64,000 nt of DNA from Apium graveolens (GCF_009905375.1 NC_133657.1:4048239-4112238), one strand, 5' to 3'. Shown: positions 32,895 to 44,517, counted from the first letter of the stretch. The notes: generated by a model not told the origin, from the letters alone. A program made the numbers and translations.

Positions 32895-33090
32895 ATACCT
32901 TTCTCGGCCTTTTGGCTAAGATCAAGTGTAGTATCTGTTCTTATCAGTTTAATATCTGATATGTGGGCCATTGGTCCACACGATATTAAATTAATTTTTT
33001 AAGGGGGAAGGTCCATCACAATAGCTTGCTATTGGGGTCTTCGCGTGTCGCCCAAGTGTTGCACTATTGCTCGGGCTAGGCGCACCCCAC
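32895..33090 (+). ncRNA. U2: U2 spliceosomal snRNA
   Basis: About 196 nt, the usual plant U2 length, starting ATACCTTTCTCGGCC. The branch-site pairing segment GTAGTA is at 32928-32933 inside the invariant 5' domain, followed by the ATCAGTTTAATATCTGATA stem and loop II (GTGGGCCATTGGTCCAC, with one G-T pair). The Sm site AATTTTTTA is near 32992. Hairpin CAATAG-CTTG-CTATTG forms loop III, and the 3' stem-loop starts at GCCC around 33050. The GCCCAAG/CTCGGGC stem has one A-C mismatch where a G-C pair is usual, so some decay or a variant copy is possible. The promoter is intact. U2 pairs with the intron branch site in pre-mRNA splicing. Confidence 0.95.
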
Positions 33091-34400
33091 CAATTCATTT
33101 ATTAAAATACATTCTGGTTATTTTTCCACATTTTAGTTTCACAATTGTAAATTCCTCTCCGCCGTGTATCGCAGAGAAGAAACAGAACATATGAACGATT
33201 TGAAATGGCTGCAAGAGCAGAGTTTTCAGTATGGCTTATGGAGGGGCACTAATTAATTTAAGAGGGAGTTTGTTATCTAATTCCATTTCTATCATCCTGC
33301 CATATGGCAAAGCAGAAATGATCACAATATATATGGTCCTCTTTTCCAAAACATAAATCGGATCTTTTATCGAGGAAAATTGGCAAAAATGCCATGGCCG
33401 TTGCTTGGGTGGGCTCGTTAACAGGGAATGCATCGGATGAGTCCTGGGAGTGCCTCCGGGGACTAGATTAAATGATTCCGAGGTAGTGTAACTTCTTGTA
33501 CTCCTCACGCCCTGCTCACCTATGAGGCAAGGACATGACGTGAAATTCCAGCAACGGATTCGTCAAGGTGACGGTTTCACTGTGATTTACCCAAAAGCTC
33601 TGACAAAAGGCTGATAAGATTTTCAGATTTGCAGGGAAAGCAAAACCAAAGGGAGCAGAATTCTCAATAGCAAGCCCGGTCATATTTTAGTGCCCAAACA
33701 GACCCATATAGAAAAGTTGAGGCAAACATGCTCCTCCCGCAGCAATATGAAGGGGCACTAATTCCGAACACATCTCACGCAGCCATGTAGTGAGCACAAA
33801 GCGAACTATTCTTTCGCCTTTTACTAAAGAATACTGTGTGCTCGCTACTTATAATGGCATACGATAATTTTTAGAGGGAGATTCCAGTGGAATTATCCCC
33901 TACAGTTCTAGTCTAATTTTTATTTTTATTTTATTCTAATTAATGGATTTGTCCCCTACGGTCCAAGTCTGTCTAATTTAGACGAATGAGTTAGATGATT
34001 CTGAGTTTTTCTAATGTTCTATTTCCAATGCGCAGCCATTGTTCCCGACACTATGACGTCCAGCAGCATCACCGGTCAATATAAATCTCTCTTGAATGGC
34101 CTCAGTAGTCAACTTACAATCTAGAAAAATAACTTCCACATGCTTCACTTGAGCTGAGGCGAGGATCCAACACTCACAGTCACTCCATAATTTTTCCTTC
34201 CTCGCCTATCTATTACTTTCAAATGCATAATTACAAATATATAATTTGCAAACCGGTAAATTCAAAACATCAAAGCCACTATCAGATCTAGAGGTTCAGA
34301 TGGTAATGAGATAAGGACACCATTAAAGAGATTAGGTTATCCGTACAAATGTGATTTTCGCTCCTAGTTATGTGGTAAAGATCACTCACATATTTGGCGA
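33091..34400. other. Spacer between U2 and U6
   Basis: No recognised gene. It is somewhat less AT-rich than its surroundings. The phrase GGGGCACTAATT occurs twice (33243 and 33752), hinting at an old internal duplication. I did not find a convincing plant snRNA 3' box immediately after U2. Confidence 0.4.
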
Positions 34401-34576
34401 TTTGTGTAAAAGTAATTCACTATATTGTAAAATCGGCTATGCCGGACACGAGGCCTCTTGGAGTTCTGGCATCACCTCATTTTAACTTGTTTTGGTAAAA
34501 TTTAAAGTAATGCGCACACCGACTAAAGTCCATTGATATAAGCTCCTAATATAAACCAGTTTAAGTTCATTCATTT

Positions 34577-34597
34577 GTCCCTTCGGGGGATATCCGA

Positions 34598-34629
<32 letters not shown>

Positions 34630-34678
34630 GGCCCCTGCGCAAGGATGACATGCACAAATCGAGAAATGATCCAAAAAA
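34577..34678 (+). ncRNA. U6: U6 snRNA copy, probably decayed
   Basis: Starts GTCCCTTCGGGG and carries the full conserved centre including ACAGAG (5' splice-site contact) and AGCATGGCCCC. Deviations from the plant consensus: an inserted base and C-to-T change after the 5' hairpin, ACATGCAC for ACACGCAC, GATCC for GGTCC near the end, and eight A residues where the Pol III terminator T-run should be. A TATA-like TATAAACC begins 27 bases upstream, fitting Pol III, but only a weak match to the upstream element is seen (CGCACACCG near 34513). I read it as a true U6 locus that has lost function, or a variant pseudogene. Confidence 0.85.
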
Positions 34679-34842
34679 AATTATGTTTTCTTTTTGCAAA
34701 ATTAGTAACCGGTTTTTACTTTTTATCGGGGTTTACACTAAGATCACACTCTCTCTAGCTAGCCCTTGTTTTTTGGTGAAAAGGACATTAACTAGGAACA
34801 ACAAATTGATATGTAAACGTTTAGATTGCATAAATATGTAAG

Positions 34843-35107
34843 TTACCATGTTACGCTTCACTTGACCACGGAACCAGCATCCCACTTCTTCGAACCAGCC
34901 GATCCTCATTCCTTTGTCGATTTTATTTGCCTTCGTCTCCACTTCGAAAAGGTCAAAGACTGAAAATGGATTGTTCACCGAGAATTGCAACCTTTGAGAT
35001 CGGAATCTTGACCATGGAGGCCAAGGCAAAACATTTATAGAACACTTCGAGTCAACGAGAAAGAAAACATCGATCCGTAGTTGTGCTTGGGACTGAGAAA
35101 TATACAA
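34843..35107 (-). repeat. Module of the local repeat family (open in this copy on the minus strand)
   Basis: One of about seven related modules in the array (27425, 28385, 30085, 31045, 34843, 35825, 37125). Read on the minus strand all share a core around TCTCAATGGACAACCTG and end at a CAGGTGAAG-like site. In this copy the minus strand is open for 124 codons (34733-35107, with a segment IGWFEEVGCWFRGQVKRNMV); other copies have stops. It might be a decayed exon, but I do not recognise a protein family. Confidence 0.4.
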
Positions 35108-35225
35108 TCAGAAGTATTACACTCATGATCGCTAAAAAAATCAAGCTTCAATACAATTCTTCATATTAAAACCAAAAACAACTTTTTTAAAAGATTACCC
35201 AGTTACAACGTATATATTATATCTC

Positions 35226-37225
35226 ATAATGGTCTATAAATTATGAAGTTGACGCAATCATTGTTGTAACTATTTTGCATGATTATGGACAAATTCTAGC
35301 TATTACACAGTATTAGTTTAGATATCCACTGGCTAGCTCTCTAGCATTTACTGGTTTGGGGGATGGATGCATCCAATCAGGGAGATTTAGGTAGGTGTTC
35401 TTTGCTCAGAGAGATATTATACCCTATCTGCACGTACTGTTCCCTAATGTTGTAGTTTAGAGGCTTGCCCCTTGCAGTTCGAGATGCCTCTAGCTGTCAA
35501 CATTCCCATGGATGCACATTTTTAATAACTTTATTTACATTAATTTACTTTGGGTTTTCTGCATTAAACCCTTCTTATCTTTGTATGTGCTAAACATTTA
35601 AGATGCAAATTTGATCCATCCAAGTATAATAACCACTCTACTCTCCCCAATATAGGATGTAACATTTTATACGAGGCTATCAAAGCATCTTATTTTTTAA
35701 AATATTAATGTTCTTCAGAACACGCACACACACACAACCTCTCTTCTTCTCGTAATAAATCAAATAAACTGGATTGATATGCAAAGATGATATAAGATGA
35801 AAGTAATTAAATCGCATAAATATAAGTTACCATCTCATGCTTCACCTGACCAAGGAACCGGAAATTTCCGAGCACCTTGCAGAACCAGCCCATCCTCACG
35901 CCTCTGTGTATTTTAATCGTCTTCGTCTAAACTTCCAAAAGGTAGAAGACCGGAAATGAACAGTCCACCGAAAAATTACATGTTGTCTATTGAAACCAAA
36001 ATCTAGAGCATGGAGACTTAAGGCTCGATTGTATATTGAACACACCGAGTCAACCTGAAAGAATACTCGTGTTAATAGTTCTCAGAAGCATTACACAGAT
36101 TATCGCTGAAACAGTCAAGTTTCACAGCATTTGTGCAGTTTTAAAAATTTAGAGAAACTTCAAAACCATGTGATTCCTATAAGACTGAAAAAATAATTTA
36201 CCTATGATTCAAAATTCTTTATACTTAATGATTCCTTAGGATAGATCCCAAAGAATATTCATTATTTCTCGTTTTTCTTCCCGCTCTTTTATTTTTTATC
36301 AAAGAATATATCGGAGCAGTTGCCCGAACATTGCATGAAGTATTAAGCTTTGTATTATTGATAACTTAGGTCCCTGTTGCACACGAATAGTTCACTTTCA
36401 CATGATAATCTATTACTAATATTACAATCCTACAAGTACACAATTAGAACCAACATAAATGACTTACACCAATTATAATATAGTAAACTATTAATAATGC
36501 TTCTAACTTAAATTACATAAAAAACGTTAAAAAAACTAATACCGGTATTCGTAGAGAAATTAGTAGACTGACATTAAGTATCTAACAACTACTTCCTGAA
36601 TTCAACTTGTAACCGACTTAGTAAGTTACTTTAATTTATCTCGCACACACATCTAAATATCAGTTTGTAAGTCGTTATAATTCACGGTAATAAGCACAAG
36701 CAAACTACACCGTAGTAGATAAAATAAGTCTATTAGTTAAAATCAGTTTAAAACAGTCAAGAATATACTACTTTGTTCAATAGGAGTTGCATCTAATACT
36801 TTCTTGCAATCAATGTTCCCTCATCAAATACAGATCAACAAACATGATGAAGGCCCATTGCCTAGGTTGGTCACCTCCATTGCACATACGAGGGGTGCTT
36901 ACCTAAGGTCTACCCATATCTGTGACATGGTGGCCAGCTTTCCCGCACCCCTGCAAGTTGTAGTTCAAAAAAGTGTCCTTCAATTCTATGTGGTTAAACT
37001 GTAGTTGTAATACAAGATATATCTACTTGAAGCACGTGACTGAAAAATTCCGAGTATTTTCCCTCGATATCTGTTAATATAAATTACATATACACACAAT
37101 TTGGATGGTTTTAAAACGGAAAAATTCTTCGAGAGTTGCAGGTTGTCCATTGAGATCGAAATCTTGAGCTCTTGACCATGGAGGCTAAAGCTTTAACATT
37201 TTATAGAACACCCCGAGTCAACCAA
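35226..37225. repeat. Third, partial unit of the low-copy repeat
   Basis: 35226-35390 and 35700-36490 match units 1 and 2 (for example 28075-28230 and 28262-29065). They are split by about 310 bases of unrelated DNA. 36495-37120 matches 31915-32580, and 37125-37225 is a further module. No U2 follows the 36495-37120 block. Confidence 0.8.
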
Positions 37226-38396
37226 AAAGAACACTTGGACAGTATATCAATATTAGATGTATCAAAAGAAACAGTAAGCTAAAGCTTTATACACTTCTAT
37301 TAATTACAATAAAAAAGAATCTTCAATCATCTAATTACAGTGTCGATAGCTTATGCGCACGAATTATCCCAAGATATCTTTTTACTATCAGATTATTGTC
37401 CTACTCTTTAAATTTTATCAGCAAAATTAGAAAAAAAAAGATAGAACATTATAACATTATGTATATAACTTGTATATTAAATATTATAGGTCACTATTGC
37501 ACACCATAAGCCAAAGAACAAGAGGGTTAAACGGTGATTTCTTTACCTACTATGGAGGGGCAGATGATTCTACTCCTTGGGTGCAGGAACCGTTTTCTGG
37601 ATGCCTTACAAATGTATCTGTTATTTCTCTCTATGTTACTTGTTTCGGTCACAACTCCAAAAAAGCAGCAGACTGAACAAGAATATCATAATGACAAGTG
37701 CATTCTGACACTCAGCTTATTTGGCATCCATCCACACCATTACTGCATACAGTGGTGAAGGTTTTGACTTTCTTCTATCATCCACACAAGACTGACATTG
37801 TTAGTTGCAAGTCTTAACGTCAGTGAAGCACAGGAGCAATACGATTTCAGTAGCTTTTATAAATCATCTATTGAAATCAAAATATTAGATGTTAGAGTAT
37901 GCACAATCAATACCATAATTTGCACTTTGAAGTATATGCTACATAACATGTCAACTGCATGCAAACAGGTAACTTTACTTGCAATTGTGGGAAAGAAATA
38001 CTTGGTGATTAGCTAGTCGAGGATTTGAAACAAAATTCCTATTTAAAATGCTGAAACCAAAACCAGCTACTCATTTGTAATTCAAACAAACAAATTAATG
38101 TTTAGATCAATGTTTTAATTAAGTGTGATATGTTATAGAATACTAAATTTGGAAACGAAAAACAAAAGAAAGCAAAGTTTCCACCACATTGTCTAGGGAA
38201 TGGAGCCTGTGTTTGTTTATACTTATAGTGAAAGGGTTAAACTTTCAGCTGGGTCTTGTAGCGCAGGCCTGTAACCCAAGTGGGAGCTATAAGTTGGTTG
38301 GAGGTTGAATTCTTCCAGAAGGTTGGGCCTGTTTGTGGTTATTCACTGGGCTGGCTTCACAGAGCAGCGGGGCAGTCAACCAACCATCTTTTTATA
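37226..38396. other. Unassigned intergenic DNA
   Basis: Contains short overlapping frames at 37470-37758 and 37798-38016 without recognisable domains. The stretch 37510-37760 has a more gene-like composition and could be a decayed exon, but nothing identifies it. Confidence 0.3.
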
Positions 38397-39120
38397 TCTG
38401 GTTTTCACATGACTACAAAACCAAACACACCTTTGTGTTAAGAATGAGTATCTAACAAATTTCGCCATTTTTTTAAAAGAGTGGCAGGATGTTTATATCT
38501 GGTTTCCATGAGTTAAAACTAAAGACACCCTTACATTGTGTTAATCCATGTTACTCGGACTCTTCGTTTTACCTTCGAGTGCCCGTGTCGGACACTCGAC
38601 ACCCAGAAATGCACACTCGGACCTGGACACCTATTTTAGGCTAAAAACATGTGTGTTTTTTCAAATTGTTGACGCGTCCGTTACTTAGACACGTATCCAT
38701 GTCGGACACGTCCGTTACTTGGACACGTATCCATATCGAAATCAAACACACCTTACATTGTTTTAAGAATGACGTATCTAACAAATTTCGCCATTTTTTC
38801 TTTAAAAGAGAGGCAGGATTTTTGTATCTGGTTTCCATGACTTAAAATCAGACACCCTTACATTGTGTTAATAATGACGGACTGGTTTTCATGACTTAAA
38901 ACCAAAGACACCCTTACATCGTGTTGATAATGACGTGTCTAAAAAATTTCCCCCATTTTGAAAGGAAAAAAAAGAAGAGAGGCATGATTTTTTATCTGTT
39001 TTTTCATGACTTACAACCAAAGACACCCTTACATTGTGTTAATAATTACGTGTCTAACAAATTTCACCAATTTTGAAGGAAAAAAAAAGGAGAGGCAGGA
39101 TATTTATATCTGTTTTTTCA
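38397..39120 (+). repeat. Minisatellite, about 110-bp units, with an inserted block
   Basis: Five to six head-to-tail units share TTCATGACTTA, GACACCCTTACATTGTGTTAA, TCTAACAAATTTCGCCA and GAGAGGCAGGAT. The second unit is interrupted at about 38548-38740 by a GC-richer block with repeated GACACGTATCCAT / GTCGGACACG words, after which the unit resumes. Confidence 0.88.
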
Positions 39121-39518
39121 TGAACATAAAGTTAGTTCACCAGATTCAAGTCTGCCATAGATTTTTCTTGACAAAATTACATGTAGACCCATTTCACTTT
39201 AAGCTGTTAAACATATGTCAAAAAACAGTCAGTTACACTAAAGTACATAGTTCACGCACGCGCAAAATATGCTCATACAAAATAAAAACCTAAAGTTCAT
39301 CTCACACGAGCTAATTAACTTTTTATGCCATCAATTAGCCACATAGATATCTTCAAAAAATTAAATTAAATTAAGCAGCACAGATCTCCTAAATCTTTCA
39401 ATAATACATAAATCTAGATGTTAAAAGAAGTAATTAGAACATTAAACCCATACTTTTAACATATAATTAGTAAGAGAAAGTAGTATTCAATACATATATG
39501 TGCAAGTACAAAATAAAT

Positions 39519-39575
39519 CTATCTCTCTCTCCCTCCCTCTCTCCCTCTCCCTTTCGCTCTCGCTCTCCCTCTCCA

Positions 39576-39617
<42 letters not shown>

Positions 39618-39743
39618 TCTCTCTTCTCTCTTTCTTCTCTCTCTCTCTCCTCTCACTCTCTCTCTCTCTTCTCTCTCTCCCTCTCCCGCTCTCCCTCCCT
39701 CCCGCTCTCGATCTCCCTCTCTCTCTCTCTCGTCTCTCTCTCT
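39519..39743 (+). repeat. CT-rich low-complexity tract
   Basis: About 225 bases of CT/CCT/CTTT repeats. Frames reported across it on both strands are artefacts of the repeat. Confidence 0.95.
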
Positions 39744-39841
39744 GTGCACACCCACTAACACATGACACTTACACATGCATGTCTAATACAAAAAACAAGA
39801 GAACAAACACAGCGACCAAGAATAAGAGAAGAGTTTACTAA

Positions 39842-39960
39842 CCGGAGATAAAAGGAAAAGCTTCAAAATCGCCGGATGATGATCGGAGAGCTATCTCCTT
39901 GGAACTCGTGCAAAAAGTAGCGTACGCTTCGTTTCTGCCCGGCACCAACAGTACTCCAGT
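39842..39960 (-). other. GC-richer stretch resembling a 5' UTR exon
   Basis: Read on the minus strand, it contains TCATCATCCGGCGATTTTG and ends at CCG|GTTAGTAA, which looks like a leader exon with a splice donor. No coding sequence follows. Very tentative. Confidence 0.2.
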
Positions 39961-40148
39961 ACTTTATGACATATACGCCATTTGTTTGCCATGATTTTCT
40001 ACCCACTAATTTTCAAATACATTAACTATTTTTCACTTTGTTAACTGTTTAGCATCATTAATTTTTAAGTAAATAATTTTTTGTAGTACATATACCTCGT
40101 TTTAAATTTATATTTTCTTTTATATTTTTACATACATCTATCTATCTA

Positions 40149-40680
40149 TCTATACTATATTATAATAGACGAAACATTAAAAGTTTGGTAGTCGGTCGGT
40201 CGGTACTTGATAAAATTACTTACTTACCCTTATTGATAAAATTACTTACTTACCCTTATTTAATAAGTAATAATATTACATTATTACATTATATTATATC
40301 ATATATATAATAATAATAAAAATAGGAGAGAACTTACATATATAATGTACTACTAAAGATCAAAAGAGATTGAATCCTAACAATCATATATATCTATAAT
40401 CTATACTATTATATTAAAGACAAAACAATGAAAATTGGTTGGTAGTCGGTCTGGTCACCGTAATTATAGTAATATTTAAAATAAAACACTTTCATAAATA
40501 GATAAATATTCATAACAGAATTATAATATGTCTAATGGTTTTCGTTAAAACATAAATAATATATAAAATTCATCCGGTTGGGATAAACAAAATTATACCA
40601 TTGATCCAATTTTAAATATCTATACTATATTATAATAGACGAAATATTAAAAGTTTGGTAGTCGGTCGGTCAGTAATTTC
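40149..40680 (+). mobile_element. Three Helitron-like 5' termini in tandem
   Basis: TCTATACTATATTATAATAG (40149 and 40619) and TCTATACTATTATATTAAAG (40400) each follow an A, as Helitrons do, and are each followed by GACGAAA or GACAAAA and a GGTAGTCGGTC phrase. No matching 3' end on this strand was found nearby. Confidence 0.45.
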
Positions 40681-41019
40681 TGAAATTATTTACTTACTCT
40701 TATTTAAAAAGTAATAATATTACATTATTACATATACGCCATTGTTTGCCATGATTTTCGGCCCACCAATTTTAAAATAGATTAAATACAGGTACGTAAT
40801 TGTTAAATCCAGTGCATTTTTTAAAATCCAGATCAAAGGGCCGTGAAAAAATTACCCCCACATTCATTTTTAATAGGATTGTTAATGTGCATATACGGAA
40901 GACATTTTAATTTTTTCACTTCTTTTCTGCTTTGAGTTTTAAAAAACTGCTTTGAATTTCACTTTTTAACTGTTTAGCATCATTTATTTTAAGTAAATAA
41001 AATTTTTGTAATACATGTA

Positions 41020-42800
41020 CTAGATTAGTCCTCGGGCCGATGCGCGGTTAATATTTAGTTTATTTGAAATGAATGTGTTAGTTTAGTAAAAAATTATTTT
41101 AAGTATATGTTAAATAAAAAGTTATATATATAAACATTTTTCTAGTATTGTAAAAATAATTTCTAGTGTATGTTATATAAATGTTTAATTTACAAATTAT
41201 TCTTAAAATTTTATAATATTGTGAATTAGTCAAAAAAATAGAAAATCATAGTGTAGATTAATGAGCGAGAAATTGAGGATGAGAATTAACGAGGAGAGAG
41301 ATATAGAATATTAAAGAGGAGATTTTAAAATAATATAAAAACTGAGATTAAATAAAAAATTGACACATAAGCAACCATGACATCATCATAGAATAATAGT
41401 CTGACACATTAGTAAGGATGACATCATTTGTACTCTGTTTTAGTATATTGTAGACATTTGATGGAAAAATTTAGCCTTCTTTTCCAAAAAATTAATAAAA
41501 ATAAGTAATTTCTAAAAAGTTGATCAACTTTAGGCGATGAGCCTAACTGTGAGTAACTATCAATAGAGTATTCAATTTATATGAGATAACTAGTTGTTAG
41601 TGGAGTATCCCATATATGAAATATTCAACTACCACGGTAGTATCGGTAGTATTTTACACAAGTTGGAATACCTAAACTGACGGTGGAGTATTCAACCAGC
41701 TAAAATTAGTCATTTTTTCCGAATTGTTATTTTTGTTATTTTTTTTAGAAAATAAGTTATTTTGTCATTTTTTTTTACATATACCTCGTTTTAAATTTGA
41801 ATCTTCTTTATTTTTTTCTTCTTTTTTTAATGCTAGAATTGATAAATTTATAATCAATTTTTTTATAAATATATCCAAATATAAGATGAAACATCTTTTA
41901 CCTCAAAGTAAGCATAGAAATTAAACGATTAACAAAAGAAAAGAGTACGTGGTCGTCTAGTTCTAGCTATTTTTAACTTTTGATTTTCTTGTAACTAAAC
42001 TATGATTTTTTATGTAATATTTCGTAATTTTTAGAATAGTAATATAAGAATCATTGAAAAAAAAAAACTACTATTTGATAAAAATTAGGATTAAAGTTAG
42101 AAGATAGCGATTAGTCTAAATTATGGATCAGATTTGAAAACATATAAGAGCAAATCCAACAGCTTAGCTATTTGGAGTTTTAAGGTCAAATATAAGGAAC
42201 ATGGAGAAAAAAAACTACTCCAACACTATCCTAGTGATTCCTTTAATCACTAAGATCCACTAAGATCTTCTTTCCATTTCTTATCTTTTGCTAACATCTC
42301 TCCTCTTCTAACTTTAATTTTATAATATATTATTGAAAGAAACACTTTCTCTTTCTTTACTTTATGTAATAATATTACTTTTTAATGATTAAATATTGTA
42401 TAAGGAATGAATATAGGGAATATTGTTGGAGTTGAAAATAGTTATTGATGTCTTAAGTTACTAAGATCCAATATTTTATATTAAATTTAAGGAATAAATT
42501 AAGAAACTGTTGGAGATGCTCTAACTTGTAAGTTAAGAATTACTAGTATATAACATGTGCGATCCACAGTTATTTTCATCACTATATATTGTAAATCTAT
42601 AATTTTAATATTTTGTTGTTAAGATCGCACGGTTGTTTTCATCACTATATATTGTAAATCTACAATTTTAATATGTTGTTGTTAGGATTCGAACCTATAT
42701 CTAACGGTGCTCATCAATTTGATCTGACAGCTCTGGATTGAGTGACCAGAGGACCAACAATCAAATTTTTAATCTTTCGTCTTTAATATAATAGTATAGA
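41020..42800 (-). mobile_element. Non-autonomous Helitron-like element
   Basis: On the minus strand it begins TCTATACTATTATATTAAAG after an A (plus position 42800) and ends with an imperfect GC-rich hairpin (CCGCGCATCGGCCCGAGG), then CTAG before T (41020). Two further 5'-like termini on the same strand lie at about 42859 and 43090, so the true start may be further out. No Rep/helicase coding is present. A Tourist-like MITE is nested inside. Confidence 0.5.
42148..42521. mobile_element. Tourist-like (PIF/Harbinger) MITE
   Basis: 374 bp with terminal inverted repeats GAGCAAATCCAACAG and CTGTTGGAGATGCTC, flanked by the 3-bp target duplication TAA on both sides (42145-42147 and 42522-42524). The GAGCATCTCCAACAG family is widespread in flowering plants. 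Non-coding. Confidence 0.85.
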
Positions 42801-43099
42801 TAGATAGATGGTCAGTAACCAAACTTTCAATGTTTCGTCTTTAATATGATGATATAGATAGATGATTGTTTGTCTGATTTGTGTCCGGAAATAACTTGTT
42901 ATTTGTTCTAAATATAAAATTATTTTTTATTTTATAAGTGTCATGTTTTAAATATAGGAATGTAATATAGGTGTCTTATTTTAAATATAATATAGGAATA
43001 TAATATAGGTGTCCTATTTTAAATATAATAGAATGACCAAATACCAACAACCAAACTTTCAATGTTTCGTCTTTACTATAATAGTATAGATAGATGGTT

Positions 43100-43409
43100 T
43101 CGAGATACTATATATAAATCATATTCGTCTTGCTCTTTTTTATTATTTAAATTTATAAGGCTTTTAGACACAAAAATCAGCTATCTTGTAAAATTTAAAA
43201 AATTCATCTAAAGTTAGAATTCATTGATTCTGGACTTTTCGGAATGATTTTTTTTTCTACGATTTCCGTGTTTTGTATTTCTCAATAAACATCTTTTAGA
43301 GGCTCAAAAGGCTAAGTACATATATGATCAAAATTGAAATTATTATTATTGATGGTCAATGAGGCGAAGGTTTTATTAAGAATATTTTTCATTCAGGGGA
43401 TGCAAAATC
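43100..43409. other. AT-rich intergenic DNA
   Basis: Nothing recognised between the last Helitron-like end and the LINE fragment. Confidence 0.5.
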
Positions 43410-43562
43410 ATGGTGGAACTGTGGAACTATGTGCGGAAGATAAAAGTCCCTCATAAAATTAACCACTTTATTTGGAGGGGATTGAAGATGCGCGGGAAAG
43501 AGCGACGAAAATGCTTTTCTCAACTAGTGGCGGCCGGATTATTTTGTGATGATTCAAATTGA
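43410..43562 (+). pseudogene. LINE fragment: zinc-binding domain of a non-LTR reverse transcriptase (zf-RVT)
   Basis: A 50-codon frame starting MVELWNYVRK contains KIKVPHKINHFIWRGLKM, a good match to the zf-RVT pattern found C-terminal to the RT of plant LINEs (W..lW.l.vP.Ki.hFlWr). The rest of the domain degenerates and there is no RT or endonuclease nearby. Too short to have been listed as a long ORF. Confidence 0.6.
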
Positions 43563-43771
43563 CGGCCCAACAGATTGGATGGTGTAGATTGAATAACCCT
43601 ATATGTTCAAGTGTTTATTGGTAGAATATATGTGTGCAACAGTATTCTTAATTCTGAAGTGCATTTATCTTGATTCTATCCTTTTTGTGTTTGATTGGTT
43701 CGAGGACTCATTGCTTACGTTTATTTGTCAGCTAATTTCAGATTATTTGTAATATATTTTTCTCTAGATTT

Positions 43772-43772
<1 letters not shown>

Positions 43773-43806
<34 letters not shown>

Positions 43807-43807
43807 A
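43773..43807 (+). repeat. (TA)n(GT)n microsatellite
   Basis: TATATATATATA followed directly by about twelve GT units. Confidence 0.9.
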
Positions 43808-44517
43808 TTGGCTGTCAAAATGTTGTTGTTTTGAGTTAGGTGACGGCGGTTCAACGACGGTGGTCTGGTGGCTGAATGTATCCGGTGGCTAAACCTACCT
43901 TGGCTAAGTTAATGTCATTGATCAGTCTAAACATGATTTACGTTTCAGTTCGAATGCTTTATATCCCAATTATTTTAATTGATTTTTCTGTTTTTATGAT
44001 TGATGTTCAATTAGTTGAGATACTTATATTTTGCAAATCTGTTATTAATTTTGTGTGATAAATTAAAACCGTTTCATTTAATTAGACAATAATTTAGAAT
44101 TTACTTAATGAAATAATTTTTGTGCATGTACCTCCATAGATTTTCAATGACTTTTCAATTTTAATGAACCTTAATCTTGTTTTACTATGAATGTTGCAAC
44201 TTATTTTTTTTATCACAATTTGCAGGATTTCATGTTTGGATCATTATTGCCTTGATTAAAGGCATTCATTTGTACCTCTAATGGGTTTATTAGTGTCTTG
44301 TGCTTTTATTTGTACCTTTTTATGGTATGCCTTTTGGTGACATAATTTTTGACCTTTTAGAGGAAATAGTGTACCAATTTGTATTGACTTATTTGTGTCT
44401 AACTAAAGATTTTCTTTGGTTAGATATTTTTTTTCTTTCCCTTTTTAATAACTTATCGATTATGATTTTATTATTTTAATATATTTTTCCTTTATTTTAC
44501 TTGTTTTTACTTTCAGG
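43808..44517. other. Intron-like AT-rich DNA
   Basis: T-rich with several TTTGCAG or TTTCAG sites (for example before 44226 and 44518) resembling splice acceptors. No coding region could be built. Confidence 0.3.

Noticed and set aside
33091..33140. Plant snRNA 3' box after U2
   Set aside because: Only AGTTTCA after a CA about 45 bases downstream; too far and imperfect.
32593..33508. Minus-strand frames of 90-96 codons flanking U2
   Set aside because: The first covers the U2 promoter in antisense and the second has no recognisable domain or relatives in the window; not supported as genes.
39487..39841. Five overlapping Ser/Leu- or Arg/Glu-rich frames
   Set aside because: Products of the CT/GA repeat on both strands.
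42680..42760. Possible tRNA-derived SINE on the minus strand (GGTTCGAATCC)
   Set aside because: B-box match only; lies inside the Helitron-like element and no cloverleaf can be drawn.
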